64,000 nucleotides of DNA, from the NCBI GenBank assembly GCA_016841945.1, contig JAENYC010000013.1, positions 1 to 64,000 on the forward strand, written 5' to 3'. Below are positions 10,130 through 19,802 of the stretch, piece after piece (positions within the stretch are counted from its first letter, which is position 1; each line of letters begins with the position of its first letter). The notes beneath the pieces were generated by a model. The model was not told where the DNA came from. It made no database searches and saw only the letters and a program-made list of their open reading frames with translations. Source of the DNA: Haloplasma contractile (GTDB lineage: Bacteria > Bacillota_I > Bacilli_A > Haloplasmatales > Haloplasmataceae). The position numbers were made by a program, and so were the translations under genes.

Positions 10130-11005
10130 TTATGAGATACTTTTTAGAAGTTCTTTCAATTCTTCTTCTGTAAAATGATATTTATCTTGACAAAAATGAC
10201 ATACTATTTCTGCTTGTTTATCCTCTTCAATAATTTGTTTTAATTCATCCTTTCCAAGGCTTATAAGCCCTCTGGCAAATCTATCTTTATTACAGTGACA
10301 AACAAAACGAATGTCTAAATCAGATAGTATATTAAAAGGTTCATTCTGACAGATTTCTTTAACAATGTCTTCCGGGGTATAACCCTCATGTATCATCTCT
10401 GAGATAGGTTTTATATTTTCTAAAGTTTTTTCTAGTTGGGATATTGTTTCTTCTGTAGCACCGGGCATGACTTGAATAATGAAACCACCTGCAGCTAAAA
10501 CGGCGTTATCGGTATCAACAAAGACACCACAACCAACAGAAGATGGTGTTTGTTCCGATTTAGCAAAGTAATATGTAAAATCTTGCCCTAATTCTCCACT
10601 AATAAGATCAACCGATGAAGTAAAAAAATCTTTCATCCCTAAATCTTTGATCACCTGTATTTCACCTTTTGATCCAACTGCCTTACTCACGTTTAATTTG
10701 CCATCTGGATATTGAAAATGCACATTTGGATTAGACACATAACCTTTGACTTCACCTTTGGCATTAGCATCCACTAATATCTCTCCAATCGGTCCATCAC
10801 CATTCACTTTAATGGTTAATGTTTCCTTTCCTTTTAACATTGCCCCCATCATGGCCCCCACAACAAGTGTTCTCCCTAAAGCCGCTGAAGCTGTCGGCCA
10901 TAACTGATGTCTACGCTGTGCTTCTTTCACTGTATTTGTTGCATTAATCGCATAGATTCTTATTTTATTGTCAAATGATGTTGCTCTTACTAAATAATCT
11001 CTCAT
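10130..11005 (-). CDS. hslO: Redox-activated chaperone Hsp33
   Basis: A cytoplasmic holdase chaperone switched on by oxidation of a zinc-bound Cys cluster. The 291-residue protein has the N-terminal substrate-binding domain (LVGAMMGAMLKG, VKVNGDGPIGEI-like stretch). The C-terminal zinc site is complete: FVCHCNKDRF and, about 32 residues on, IVCHFCQDKY, giving the CxC and CxxC pairs. It lies just downstream of ftsH on the same strand, as in Bacillus. Confidence 0.97.
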   Translation of the reverse strand: MRDYLVRATSFDNKIRIYAINATNTVKEAQRRHQLWPTASAALGRTLVVGAMMGAMLKGKETLTIKVNGDGPIGEILVDANAKGEVKGYVSNPNVHFQYPDGKLNVSKAVGSKGEIQVIKDLGMKDFFTSSVDLISGELGQDFTYYFAKSEQTPSSVGCGVFVDTDNAVLAAGGFIIQVMPGATEETISQLEKTLENIKPISEMIHEGYTPEDIVKEICQNEPFNILSDLDIRFVCHCNKDRFARGLISLGKDELKQIIEEDKQAEIVCHFCQDKYHFTEEELKELLKSIS

Positions 11006-11026
11006 GTTAACTCCTTTACTTAAAAT

Positions 11027-11056
11027 AATCCCTTAAGCAAGCTTAAGGGATTTTTT
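11027..11056. terminator. Strong hairpin between ftsH and hslO
   Basis: AATCCCTTAAGC (11027-11038) and GCTTAAGGGATT (11041-11052) pair perfectly. The T run is better on the plus strand. For the minus-strand operon it may act as partial terminator or mRNA end between ftsH and hslO. Confidence 0.65.
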
Positions 11057-11057
11057 A

Positions 11058-13016
11058 TTAAAAGTCTACTCGTTCATTATTATCTTCTTCTTCTTTTTCT
11101 TCTTTCTGTTCTTCTTTTTTAATCTCTTCTAATTCTTTTGCATCTTTTGCTTTCTTTTCTTCCCACCAACCAACTTTTCCAGTTGTCACTAACTCTTCAA
11201 TATCTTCTCTTGTTAAAGTTTCCATTTCCATTAGTTGATTAGCAATTAAGTCTAATAATTCACGATTATTTTTGATGGCACCTTGTGCACGCTCATAGCA
11301 TTCATCAATAATTCGTCGCACTTCTTTATCTATTTCTAGTGCGATTTGTCCTGAGAAATTACGATCTTTCATATAATCGCGTCCTAAGAATACATTACCA
11401 GAACGTTGTTCATATTGAACAGGTCCTAAACTAGACATCCCGTATTCCGTGACCATTGCACGTGCGATTTTCGTTGCTTTCTCAAAGTCATTGTGTGCAC
11501 CGGTTGTAATTTCACTAAAGACGATTTCTTCTGACACACGACCCCCAAGAAGACCTGTGATTTGGTCTAATAAATCCTGTTTTGTTTTCACAAAACGTTC
11601 TTCTTCAGGAAGCATGAGGTTATATCCTCCGGCTTGACCACGGGGAATAATCGTTACCTTATGTACAATTTCCGCATTATCTAATTTTAATCCAATCACC
11701 GCATGACCAGCTTCATGGAAGGCAACAATTTCTCTATCTCTTTTTGAGTATTTGCGACTTTTTTTCGCTGGACCCATTAAGACTCTATCCATCGCTTCAT
11801 CGATATCTTGCATTTCAATCACTTTACGATTGTATCTCGCTGCAAGTAACGCGGCTTCATTTAATAAGTTTTCTAAATCTGCACCACTAAAGGCTGGTGT
11901 ACGTTTTGCGACTTCAGATAAACGTACATTTTTCGCAAACTTCTTATTTTTTGAATGTACAACCAATATGGCTTCTCTACCGCGCACATCAGGGTTTGTT
12001 ACCATGATTTGACGGTCAAAACGACCAGGACGTAATAACGCAGGGTCTAATACGTCGGGACGGTTTGTCGCTGCCATAACGATAACACCCGTATTGGCTC
12101 CAAATCCATCCATCTCAGCTAGTAACTGATTTAAGGTTTGTTCACGCTCATCGTGTCCACCGCCTAAACCTGCACCTCTTTGACGACCTACCGCATCGAT
12201 TTCATCGATAAAGATAATACATGGGGCATTTTGTTTCGCTGTTTTAAACATATCACGAACACGACTAGCACCAACCCCAACAAACATCTCAACAAAATCA
12301 GAACCTGATATGGAATAGAATGGCACATTTGCCTCACCTGCACAAGCTCTTGCAAGTAAAGTCTTCCCGGTACCAGGAGGCCCTGATAATAAAATTCCTT
12401 TTGGAATTCTTGCACCTATTTCATTATATTTTTTTGGATGTTTAAGGAAATCAACAATCTCAACTAATTCTTCTTTTTCCTCTTCTTGTCCCGCTACATC
12501 ATCAAATGTCACTTCTTTTGTTTTATTTAATTTAGCACGTGAACGTGCAAAATCAAATGCTTTATTATTGCCACCCGCACTCTTAAAGAATATGTAGGCA
12601 AAAATACCGATTAATAGTATTGGGAATAAAAATGATAAGAAAGTAAAAATCCCACCATAAGATTTCGCTGGTTCTACCTTAATATCCACATTATTTTCTA
12701 AAGCTGATTCCTGTACTTTTTCTAATGCATATTCACCAATAATTTTAGCTTCAAAAAATTGTTCACCGATTTTAAAACGGATAAAATTAATATTTTCATT
12801 ATAATCACCCGTCTCCGGTGTAATAGTAAAATCTTCTAATTTTTGTGTATCGTTATTTTCAATTTTTGTAATGACTTCTTCTAAATATATTTGAGTAGGT
12901 TCTCCACTGCCTCTCATGATATATATAATGATGAGAAAAACCACTGAAATAGCAAGAAAATAGACTAGATATCCACTCCAACCATTATTGGGTTTTTTCT
13001 TTATCGTATTTGCCAT
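11058..13016 (-). CDS. ftsH: ATP-dependent zinc metalloprotease FtsH
   Basis: A membrane-anchored AAA+ protease for quality control of membrane and regulatory proteins. The 652-residue protein has two transmembrane segments (about residues 14-34 and 121-145) around an extracytoplasmic domain. Walker A GPPGTGKT is at 212-219 and Walker B IIFIDEID at 267-274. The second region of homology runs through [19 protein letters not shown], and the zinc site HEAGH is at 434-438. The C-terminal tail is a highly charged Lys/Glu run. It lies 12 bases after hpt in the tilS-hpt-ftsH operon. Confidence 0.98.
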   Translation of the reverse strand: MANTIKKKPNNGWSGYLVYFLAISVVFLIIIYIMRGSGEPTQIYLEEVITKIENNDTQKLEDFTITPETGDYNENINFIRFKIGEQFFEAKIIGEYALEKVQESALENNVDIKVEPAKSYGGIFTFLSFLFPILLIGIFAYIFFKSAGGNNKAFDFARSRAKLNKTKEVTFDDVAGQEEEKEELVEIVDFLKHPKKYNEIGARIPKGILLSGPPGTGKTLLARACAGEANVPFYSISGSDFVEMFVGVGASRVRDMFKTAKQNAPCIIFIDEIDAVGRQRGAGLGGGHDEREQTLNQLLAEMDGFGANTGVIVMAATNRPDVLDPALLRPGRFDRQIMVTNPDVRGREAILVVHSKNKKFAKNVRLSEVAKRTPAFSGADLENLLNEAALLAARYNRKVIEMQDIDEAMDRVLMGPAKKSRKYSKRDREIVAFHEAGHAVIGLKLDNAEIVHKVTIIPRGQAGGYNLMLPEEERFVKTKQDLLDQITGLLGGRVSEEIVFSEITTGAHNDFEKATKIARAMVTEYGMSSLGPVQYEQRSGNVFLGRDYMKDRNFSGQIALEIDKEVRRIIDECYERAQGAIKNNRELLDLIANQLMEMETLTREDIEELVTTGKVGWWEEKKAKDAKELEEIKKEEQKEEKEEEDNNERVDF

Positions 13017-13028
13017 TGTTTAACCTCC

Positions 13029-13568
13029 TTACTTTGTATACACTTCTTCTTTTAATACCCCTATGTATGGTATATTTCGATAATATTCATTATAATCCAA
13101 ACCATATCCTACAACGAATTCCTTAGGAATCTCAAATCCTACATAATCAGGAACTAGTTCAACCACTCGACCTTCTGGTTTATCTAATAAAGTCACGACT
13201 TTTATACTTTTAGCACCTTTTACTGACAACATTTCTATCACTTTTTTCAATGTTTTACCAGTATCTACGATATCTTCAGCGATTAATACATCGCAACCAT
13301 TAACGGATGAATCTAAATCTTTATTGACTCTTACATGACCGGTTGAAGCTGTTCCTCCGTGATAACTAGAGACGGACATATAATCCATTCTTAATGGAAT
13401 AGAGATATGTTTAACAAGGTCACTAATAAAAGGGACACACCCTTTTAATAATCCAATGACAACAAGATTCTTATCTTTATAATCTAAAGAGATAATATTG
13501 CCTAATTCCTTGCATTTTTCTTCTATATCTTTCTGCGATATCAATATTTTTTTTAAATCACTATGCAT
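13029..13568 (-). CDS. hpt: Hypoxanthine phosphoribosyltransferase
   Basis: A purine salvage enzyme that converts hypoxanthine or guanine plus PRPP to IMP or GMP. The 179-residue protein carries the PRPP-binding loop LIAEDIVDTGKTLK, the GLLKGCVPF loop near the N terminus, MDYMSVSSYHGG (flexible loop) and a C-terminal DYVGFEIPKEFVVGYGLDYNE typical of this family. It sits between tilS and ftsH, 17 bases from tilS, in the usual Bacillota order. Confidence 0.97.
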   Translation of the reverse strand: MHSDLKKILISQKDIEEKCKELGNIISLDYKDKNLVVIGLLKGCVPFISDLVKHISIPLRMDYMSVSSYHGGTASTGHVRVNKDLDSSVNGCDVLIAEDIVDTGKTLKKVIEMLSVKGAKSIKVVTLLDKPEGRVVELVPDYVGFEIPKEFVVGYGLDYNEYYRNIPYIGVLKEEVYTK

Positions 13569-13585
13569 CTATATACCTCCACTAA

Positions 13586-14932
13586 TTATAAAACTTCTAT
13601 CATGACATTTTCTTCCCCATTAGGTAACAAACTAAAATCAGGTTTTTGTATGCCAATCACCCATAAAACATGGCCTTGTTTATCCACTAATAACGGCCAT
13701 GTTTTCCGCATATTCACAGGGATTTTTGCATCTATAAATATACGATTAACTTTTTTTGTCCCTATTTTAGTTTTAATTTCATCACCTTTTTTTCTCGTTC
13801 TAACGGTGAATGGCCATATAGTGCTATTATAACATAAAATTAAGCTTTTGTTATTAAATTTACGTTTTTCTTCAACTTTTTTAACCCTTAATATCATTCC
13901 ATTTGGAAGGTCATAATCTTTAAAATCATCTATTATAATACCATATGCTTCATAATCTTTTTGACCTATTTCAAAAGAAATTTTATTATAAGCTTTCACA
14001 CAATACATTTGATTTCCTAAATCAAATGTAATATTCGGTTTTTCACTATGAATAATATTGATAAGATTCTTCAATTTCTCATAGGTTAATTCAAAAGATT
14101 CTTCACAGAGTTCATTTACAACACTCAATAATATGTAACGAATGATTGCTATATGAGTGTTTTTTAATTTTGAAACATCTAGTATTATTCTATCTTTTTC
14201 ACAAGAAATTATCATTTCTTTCAGTAATATTTTCGAATTTTGTTTTAAATAATCATCTACTTCTACTAATTGATCATGTAACTGCATGATTTTATTACTA
14301 AAATCAGATTGAATTTCATCAAAGGTTGGGATGATATTGTTTCTAATATAATTTCTTGTATAGATATTTTTAAAATTGGATGAATCAATCATAAAAGGAA
14401 CTTGATACTTATGACAATAACTCAATATATCACTTTTAGTGACATTTAGAAATGGACGAATAATCGTAATATTATCATCTATCATAAAACTTTTCTTCAT
14501 CCCAATGTATCCACTAATATGATTACCTCTTGCGATTTTAAACAAGATGGTTTCAACTTGATCATCCTCATGATGCGCTAGGACGATTTTATTGGCCTCT
14601 AACTTTTTTGCTAGTTGTAAAAAGTATTGATATCTGTAATCCCTTGCTTCTTCATGAAAATTCTTTTTTCCTCTTTTATTAAAATGACCCACATATAGTG
14701 GCAATTGATATAAAGCACAAAATTTTTGAATCATTTCTTCTTCTTTAGTATTCTCTTCTTCTCTTGTATGGTGATTTACATGCGCAACATATAGTGTTAA
14801 TTGATACTTTTCTTGAAGCGACATTAAAAAATGGAGTAAGCCCATCGAATCTGGTCCTCCAGAAACACCTATAACTAAACGGTCATTTAATTCGATTAAA
14901 TTATTTTGATTTAAGATATTTTCATAAATCAT
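13586..14932 (-). CDS. tilS: tRNA(Ile)-lysidine synthetase
   Basis: Modifies C34 of the tRNA-Ile CAU anticodon to lysidine using ATP and lysine. The 448-residue protein has the PP-loop SGGPDS at residues 24-29, AHVNHHTREEE, and AHHEDDQVETILFKIARG, all catalytic-domain signatures. The C-terminal TilS domain is also present (NGMILRVKKVEE, NRIFIDAKIPVNMRKTWPLL). It is the first gene of the tilS-hpt-ftsH operon; its promoter overlaps the terminator of spoIIE. Confidence 0.97.
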   Translation of the reverse strand: MIYENILNQNNLIELNDRLVIGVSGGPDSMGLLHFLMSLQEKYQLTLYVAHVNHHTREEENTKEEEMIQKFCALYQLPLYVGHFNKRGKKNFHEEARDYRYQYFLQLAKKLEANKIVLAHHEDDQVETILFKIARGNHISGYIGMKKSFMIDDNITIIRPFLNVTKSDILSYCHKYQVPFMIDSSNFKNIYTRNYIRNNIIPTFDEIQSDFSNKIMQLHDQLVEVDDYLKQNSKILLKEMIISCEKDRIILDVSKLKNTHIAIIRYILLSVVNELCEESFELTYEKLKNLINIIHSEKPNITFDLGNQMYCVKAYNKISFEIGQKDYEAYGIIIDDFKDYDLPNGMILRVKKVEEKRKFNNKSLILCYNSTIWPFTVRTRKKGDEIKTKIGTKKVNRIFIDAKIPVNMRKTWPLLVDKQGHVLWVIGIQKPDFSLLPNGEENVMIEVL

Positions 14933-14963
14933 AGAATCACCATCACAAAATAGCCATATAGTT

Positions 14964-14991
14964 ATTATATACGGATATTTAAAAAAGTCAA
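14964..14991 (-). promoter_or_regulatory. Promoter of tilS-hpt-ftsH, overlapping the spoIIE terminator
   Basis: On the minus strand TTGACT (14991-14986), a 16-base spacer and TATAAT (14969-14964). The -35 box is the distal arm of the spoIIE terminator, so termination and restart share bases. Confidence 0.55.
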
Positions 14992-15006
14992 GAAATCCTT
15001 GACTTT
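14979..15006 (-). terminator. Terminator after spoIIE
   Basis: AAAGTCAAG and CTTGACTTT (15006-14998 and 14992-14984 on the minus strand) pair around a 5-base loop and run into T residues. Confidence 0.85.
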
Positions 15007-15029
15007 ACAAACTAGTAATATATGACAGA

Positions 15030-17339
15030 CTAAGCACTTTGTTTATTTTTTCGATGATTGACCTTTATCACAATCGCGGTCATATCATCGACGATTTTAC
15101 CACCAAACTCAGTAATCGCAGCCCTAATAATATCATGTGCCATTTGAATAGAGGAAGTTCTAATCATTTGCGTAAGTATTTTTTCAAATTTATTGATATT
15201 ATTAAACCTTTCCACAACCCCATCACTGACTACAACGACAATATCATTAGCTTCTAATTCTAGTGTAATTTTATCTATTTCTTTTGATACACCGATTGGT
15301 AAGTTATCATTTAATATCTGTATGACTTTATTTCCTCTAATGATAAAACTCGGTGCACTACCTATTTTATAAAAATCAATAGTGCCTAAACTTTTATTAA
15401 TGGTCACATAATCTAACGTTGAGAATCGTTCGTTATATTCTTTTAAGGATAATAAGGTATTGATAATGGATACTGCTGTATGGTCATCAGCACCGGTTAA
15501 AAGCATCTTATTTAATAATTCTAAGGTGCTTTTACTCTCTATGTGTGCAGAGTATCCATTTCCCATTCCATCACTTAAAGCGATGACCGTATTACCATTA
15601 TGCATATCGCATTTTAAGAAGTTATCTCCAGATATTCTAGAACCATCTTTCCCAATATAACTTGTCCCAAATTCTAAATCAATGAGTTGTTTAGAAACCA
15701 CTTTTATTTTATGAGTGGATTTACTATCTTTTAATGTGATGAGTTCAACATCTTCCTTCAATAAGTCATTAATCAAATGACAGATTAAATGATCATACCG
15801 CTGTTCATAATCTCTTATCCCAAAATCAATATCTATATTTTTCTTTTTAATACTATTGACTTTTAAATAAGATATATTCATCCCTAATTTAATCATCTTA
15901 TCTCGCATCTTTTCAATCTTTATCGTTTCACTTTCATAATCGGTATTCACTTCTATCGCATAATCTTGAAGGATTTTAGAGAGTCCTTCTAATTGTGACT
16001 GAAAGATTAAATTATGATTATTTTGTTTTTTATTTCCTAATATATACTCCTGATTTAACTCAATCGCTGTATTAATGACATCAAAGGCATTTAAACAAAA
16101 CATGCCAAACAAATCTAAAAATCGTTTTTTATTCGTACTTAATATATTTTCTCCCTCTTTAAGCAACTGACTAAAATAATTATAGGTTTTTATATGATTA
16201 CTATTTAAACATAATTCTTTTTTTAAACAATTCTTACAATGCTTGTCTATCATCTCATCAATTGCTTCATCCACTTTTACTAGTTCATTATTGGTATCTA
16301 ATGATTTATTCGCAAAGGCATTGAATAATTCCGCAAAGTTTAAAAGTCGTTGTGAAACATCTTCGCGAAAGTTTTCAACATAGATTTGATAATATTTAGA
16401 TTCCTCATATTTAGGTACTAATATATTATATAATTTATTTTGAAAATGAAAACTAACCGCATAAAAAATTGTGGTTGTGATGGCAACACTCACAAAGACA
16501 TGTAGAATATCACCTGATATAAAATTTAAATAGTATAAAACTGGTGTTAAGATATAAAAACTAAAGGTTTTTAAATATAGGTTTTTAGGATAAAACGCAG
16601 AGATTAATCCTAAAAACGGAATGAGTTCAATACCTGTGATATTAAGGTTTGCATAGGTTAAGACTAAATAAGTAATCAATGAGAAGCCAATGGTATAGGT
16701 TTTATATGTCATGATGCCTAAAAACATAATCATTAATAATGTGATCATATAACCGATATTAATAAAATATAACTCAATTGTATATAACCCAAGTAATAAG
16801 TTTAATCCTAAAGCTAAAATGGCGATGATTTCTTCTTTAAAGAAGAAATTCTTTTTTTGTTGATTAATCTCAACAACATTTTGATAAAGTGAATAAAACG
16901 CAAGATTAAACAAAATGATAAATAAACTATAAATTAGATTTAATTCAACGATATTAAAAATAGTATTAATACAATAGGACATATAAGAAACTAACACTAA
17001 AACTAAAAAATTAAGGATTTTTTTATTATCACGATGTATTAATAACACAATGGGAATAAATGAAAGAATGATAGATAAAGATAATTGATAATTAATGAGT
17101 AAAGCGAGTCCACTTATCACAACCATTGTATAATAAGCGAGTTTTTTTTCTAATTGCATGAGCACACATAAAAGAGGAAGCATAAAAAGTGCTCCCAATT
17201 TATAATTGAGGGATAAAACTAAAATGGAAAAAACAAAAGACAAACTTATTCTCTTAAGCATTTCTTTTGAAAATAAGTCTCTCTTTTCTTTAATCTGTTT
17301 ATTCATTTTTTCATTAATCGCAAGTAGTGTTTGACTCAT
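15030..17339 (-). CDS. spoIIE: Stage II sporulation protein E (PP2C phosphatase)
   Basis: A polar-septum phosphatase that dephosphorylates SpoIIAA and so activates sigma-F in the forespore. The 769-residue protein is slightly shorter than the Bacillus form (about 827). About ten transmembrane segments fill residues 30-300, then a coiled central region with a Cys cluster (KHCKNCLKKELCLN), then a PP2C/SpoIIE domain from about residue 555. Metal and active-site motifs are LSDGMGNG (about 590) and VVVVSDGVVERF (about 705). The start follows GGGAGAGG. It occupies its ancestral place between yabQ and tilS. Confidence 0.96.
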   Translation of the reverse strand: MSQTLLAINEKMNKQIKEKRDLFSKEMLKRISLSFVFSILVLSLNYKLGALFMLPLLCVLMQLEKKLAYYTMVVISGLALLINYQLSLSIILSFIPIVLLIHRDNKKILNFLVLVLVSYMSYCINTIFNIVELNLIYSLFIILFNLAFYSLYQNVVEINQQKKNFFFKEEIIAILALGLNLLLGLYTIELYFINIGYMITLLMIMFLGIMTYKTYTIGFSLITYLVLTYANLNITGIELIPFLGLISAFYPKNLYLKTFSFYILTPVLYYLNFISGDILHVFVSVAITTTIFYAVSFHFQNKLYNILVPKYEESKYYQIYVENFREDVSQRLLNFAELFNAFANKSLDTNNELVKVDEAIDEMIDKHCKNCLKKELCLNSNHIKTYNYFSQLLKEGENILSTNKKRFLDLFGMFCLNAFDVINTAIELNQEYILGNKKQNNHNLIFQSQLEGLSKILQDYAIEVNTDYESETIKIEKMRDKMIKLGMNISYLKVNSIKKKNIDIDFGIRDYEQRYDHLICHLINDLLKEDVELITLKDSKSTHKIKVVSKQLIDLEFGTSYIGKDGSRISGDNFLKCDMHNGNTVIALSDGMGNGYSAHIESKSTLELLNKMLLTGADDHTAVSIINTLLSLKEYNERFSTLDYVTINKSLGTIDFYKIGSAPSFIIRGNKVIQILNDNLPIGVSKEIDKITLELEANDIVVVVSDGVVERFNNINKFEKILTQMIRTSSIQMAHDIIRAAITEFGGKIVDDMTAIVIKVNHRKNKQSA

Positions 17340-17371
17340 ATAAACCTCTCCCTATTTATACTATGACTATT

Positions 17372-17405
17372 ATTATAAAGAATCTAACTTTATAATTCTG
17401 TTGAA
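17372..17405 (-). promoter_or_regulatory. Candidate Spo0A-type promoter of spoIIE
   Basis: Minus-strand TATAAT (17377-17372) has no normal -35 at 17 bases. Instead TTCAAC lies 22 bases upstream (17405-17400), within TTCAACA (17405-17399), one base off the inverse of the 0A-box core TGTCGAA. Bacillus spoIIE and spoIIG promoters are known for such long 21-22 base spacers. This is inference from one site. Confidence 0.4.
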
Positions 17406-17460
17406 ATATGGGAGATATTTATTTTTTTATATTTTATCTTAAAAACACTATTTTTAATCC

Positions 17461-17562
17461 TTATATTTGATTTAATTGATGATTAATAATCAGGTAAGTA
17501 AATAGAAATAAAAGAAAATAAATCAGGATAAAAAACATAATCCATGGTTTTTTAAGTTTCAT
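17461..17562 (-). CDS. 33-residue single-helix peptide in the divIC position
   Basis: An ATG at 17562 overlaps the last 11 bases of yabQ in another frame and opens a 33-residue ORF: MKLKKPW, a run of about 20 hydrophobic residues (IMFFILIYFLLFLFTYLII), then NHQLNQI. In Bacillus the gene after yabQ is divIC, whose product has a short basic N terminus, one helix and a coiled coil. Here only the first two parts exist. It may be a divIC remnant, or a coupled membrane peptide. No coding continuation is visible in any frame down to spoIIE. No typical ribosome-binding site beyond the AAAAGAAA of the yabQ end is present, so translation would depend on coupling. Confidence 0.4.
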   Translation of the reverse strand: MKLKKPWIMFFILIYFLLFLFTYLIINHQLNQI

Positions 17563-18049
17563 TTTGTTTCTTTTTCGCTTTTTTTGTTTCTTTATGTCTT
17601 TTAATTCTTTTACGAACATATTTAACACAACCTATGATTTTCTTCTTCAGATATAGATATATACTATATAAAAATTGATAAGTGTCAATAAATGGTTTAA
17701 TGAATATATAGTGAAATACCTTGAGTAATTTATTTAAGATGCCATATATCATTTTTCTTAATGGAACAATATTTGATTCATAATAACGTTGTGAGTAACT
17801 ATAGTAAATGAGAAAACCAATCCCCATAAATATATAACAATAAAATGGAACAATACCAGCATTAATCTTATAGATGACTTGAAAGACAATAAAACCTTGT
17901 AAGATGAAAAATAGAATATCACATACATATTTAATAACTTTCTTTAGATGAATAAAAATAAAATAATAAAATAAATCATAGGTTGCCCCTAAATAGACAC
18001 CGATAAAGAAAGAATAAAGAAATAATTCAAACTGTGTTTTTAAATCCAT
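17552..18049 (-). CDS. yabQ: Spore cortex biosynthesis protein YabQ
   Basis: A forespore-outer-membrane protein needed for cortex formation in Bacillus. The 165-residue protein starts QFELFLYSFFIGVYLGATYD, the conserved first helix of the family. Three or four further helices follow and then a strongly basic Lys/Arg tail. Its ATG overlaps the yabP stop (TAATG), so the two are translationally coupled. A tiny ORF overlaps its 3' end where divIC is expected. Confidence 0.92.
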   Translation of the reverse strand: MDLKTQFELFLYSFFIGVYLGATYDLFYYFIFIHLKKVIKYVCDILFFILQGFIVFQVIYKINAGIVPFYCYIFMGIGFLIYYSYSQRYYESNIVPLRKMIYGILNKLLKVFHYIFIKPFIDTYQFLYSIYLYLKKKIIGCVKYVRKRIKRHKETKKAKKKQNET

Positions 18050-18366
18050 TATTTAAACAACTTACTAAAGAAACCTTTAGGGGTAGCCACTGTATCTTGA
18101 TGATCATAATATTCTATTTTTGTGACATAACCAGCAATTAGTATTTCACCTTTTTCAACACTAAAGTTAATCATTTCTAAATCTTGTCCACTTATGGTCA
18201 TATATCCAAGTATGGTTTCTAATACAAATTCTTCACAATTTAAACTTTCAATTCTCTTGACACCAGTTATTTCAATTGATTTTCTTTCTCTTACCATCAT
18301 GTGATGATTTTTTATATTATTATTTGTTTCTTTCAAATTTTTATTTAAAAAATCATTTTGATTCAT
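18049..18366 (-). CDS. yabP: Sporulation protein YabP
   Basis: A 105-residue YabP/YqfC-family protein, required for spore cortex in Bacillus. Residues about 25-85 show the family pattern: HHMMVRERKSIEITGVKRIESLNCEEF, then TILGYMTISGQDLEM and LSVEKGEILIAGYVTKIEYYD-like strands. It starts at the ATG at 18366 behind AAGGGGGA; the frame is open further upstream but without a ribosome-binding site. It overlaps yabQ by one base. Its usual upstream partner rqcP lies 5.2 kb away because a plus-strand block is inserted between them. Confidence 0.92.
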   Translation of the reverse strand: MNQNDFLNKNLKETNNNIKNHHMMVRERKSIEITGVKRIESLNCEEFVLETILGYMTISGQDLEMINFSVEKGEILIAGYVTKIEYYDHQDTVATPKGFFSKLFK

Positions 18367-18459
18367 ATAAAAATCCCCCTTTATATAAACTATCATTAAA
18401 TTATATTACCAATTCAAGATAGTTATGATATATATGTACCCATTCCGAAAGAAAAAAAT

Positions 18460-18511
18460 ATAAAAAGTATGATTTTTACTCTCATATGAGACCGGTTTAC
18501 ATACTTTTTAT
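18460..18511. terminator. Hairpin between yabP promoter region and export module
   Basis: ATAAAAAGTATG (18460-18471) pairs perfectly with CATACTTTTTAT (18500-18511). The 28-base loop contains a perfect palindrome ctcatatgag (18481-18490). It marks the left edge of the inserted block. Its function is uncertain. Confidence 0.45.
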
Positions 18512-18901
18512 AAATTTTAACTATCAATGATTTTTTATGATATAATTATATTTAAAGATTTAAATATATGGAGTTAATATGGTTGATTATATATCTATGA
18601 ATTGACCAAGAATGTTTAATAAGAAAGTTCTAAACAATCTCTAAGATAATAGGGCCAACACGAAAAAGAATGATTTTTAAATTATCTTATACTACTAGTT
18701 CAGATTAGTAATTGTGCGTATCGAGACACAACAAGAACCTATTAGAAAATTCTCATTTTAAGTCGAATTCATTTTAACATACTTACTCTAAGTTTTAAGT
18801 CTAGTATTAATTCTAACATCAATATTGTATTTTTTTGTTACTCAGAATGATATTTTTTTAAATATGCTCCATTTAATAATTTAGAATATATTCATTTAAA
18901 G
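18512..18901 (+). promoter_or_regulatory. Promoter and long untranslated or decayed leader of the export module
   Basis: TTAACT (18517-18522), 18 bases, TATAAT (18541-18546) form a plausible promoter. The next 350 bases hold only tiny ORFs (for example an 8-codon one at 18580) and a stop-broken hydrophobic stretch around 18770-18880. This could be the remains of a gene or signal peptide. Confidence 0.35.
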
Positions 18902-19768
18902 GTGGTTATAATTAGTTATTATTTTAATAGCATATTCATTTTTACATCTTTAGGATTAGAACCCGATTCAGAAACTGATTATTTTGATCCATGGCACGGT
19001 AAATACACAAAGAAAAAAGTAACAGAGATATCATATTACTCATATCCATCCTCAACTCCAAGAAGGGAATTTATTGTTCAAGACACTTTCTTTGATAAAA
19101 ATGCAGGGATAAAATGGGTTCCAAATGGATTTTCTGTGGATGTTAATAGTTATTATACACGGACATATACAAACTCTATTGGATATGAGAATACCATAGC
19201 TAATACAAGTACTATGGGGCTATCTGGTTCTATACCTTATACAAATATTAATTTAAGTTATAGTATTCAGTCTAAAATTGAAGATAAACTAAATGTTGAT
19301 TTCAGCAGTTCTGAATCCTTTGCTATATCTCAATCTTACAATTTTAAATATGAATGCGATGATGGTACGCAATGTGTTAGAGTGCTTTATAAAAACGCTA
19401 ATACAAACATGATAAAAATAACTACAACTTACTATCAACGCGAAATTTCTGCAACGTGTTTCCTTAATACTTGCTGGAATTTTGAGTATGGTCCTTGGGG
19501 TGCCTATTCTTCTTCTATAGATTATTTATATTCTACTAGACCTACTGATATAGGTTATGCTTTTGATTTTGAATCATATGAACATAGAGAAGCATATCGG
19601 CATTACCTCGAAACTTTATCGCCTATTAATGGTGTTACACATCCATTGAGAGCAAGGTATGAATTAAACCCTACTTTTATTGAAACATCATATGCAGTTA
19701 AATTAAAGGATGATTATTTAAATCAATATGGCTGGACATACATATCAGATAATAGGTATATTCGTTAA
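18902..19768 (+). CDS. Unknown, possibly secreted protein heading the export operon
   Basis: A 288-residue protein without a recognised family. The N terminus is hydrophobic (about residues 3-19), as in a shortened signal peptide. The body is rich in Tyr, Ser and Asn, with a Cys pair (YECDDGTQCVRV) and a second (ATCFLNTCWNFEYGPWG) and predicted beta strands. The start is doubtful: GTG at 18902 lies inside the AAAGGTGG ribosome-binding-like sequence, and the next ATG-type start is missing. The open frame begins at a TGA at 18848. It may be 5'-truncated. Its place before an ABC export system makes it the candidate cargo. Confidence 0.45.
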   Translation: MVIISYYFNSIFIFTSLGLEPDSETDYFDPWHGKYTKKKVTEISYYSYPSSTPRREFIVQDTFFDKNAGIKWVPNGFSVDVNSYYTRTYTNSIGYENTIANTSTMGLSGSIPYTNINLSYSIQSKIEDKLNVDFSSSESFAISQSYNFKYECDDGTQCVRVLYKNANTNMIKITTTYYQREISATCFLNTCWNFEYGPWGAYSSSIDYLYSTRPTDIGYAFDFESYEHREAYRHYLETLSPINGVTHPLRARYELNPTFIETSYAVKLKDDYLNQYGWTYISDNRYIR

Positions 19769-19802
19769 CTAATTATAATTCATGAAATGGGATGGGATAA
19801 TA

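Noticed and set aside
11449-12415. ORFs in other frames inside ftsH
   Set aside because: They are shadows of the AAA domain, without start signals.
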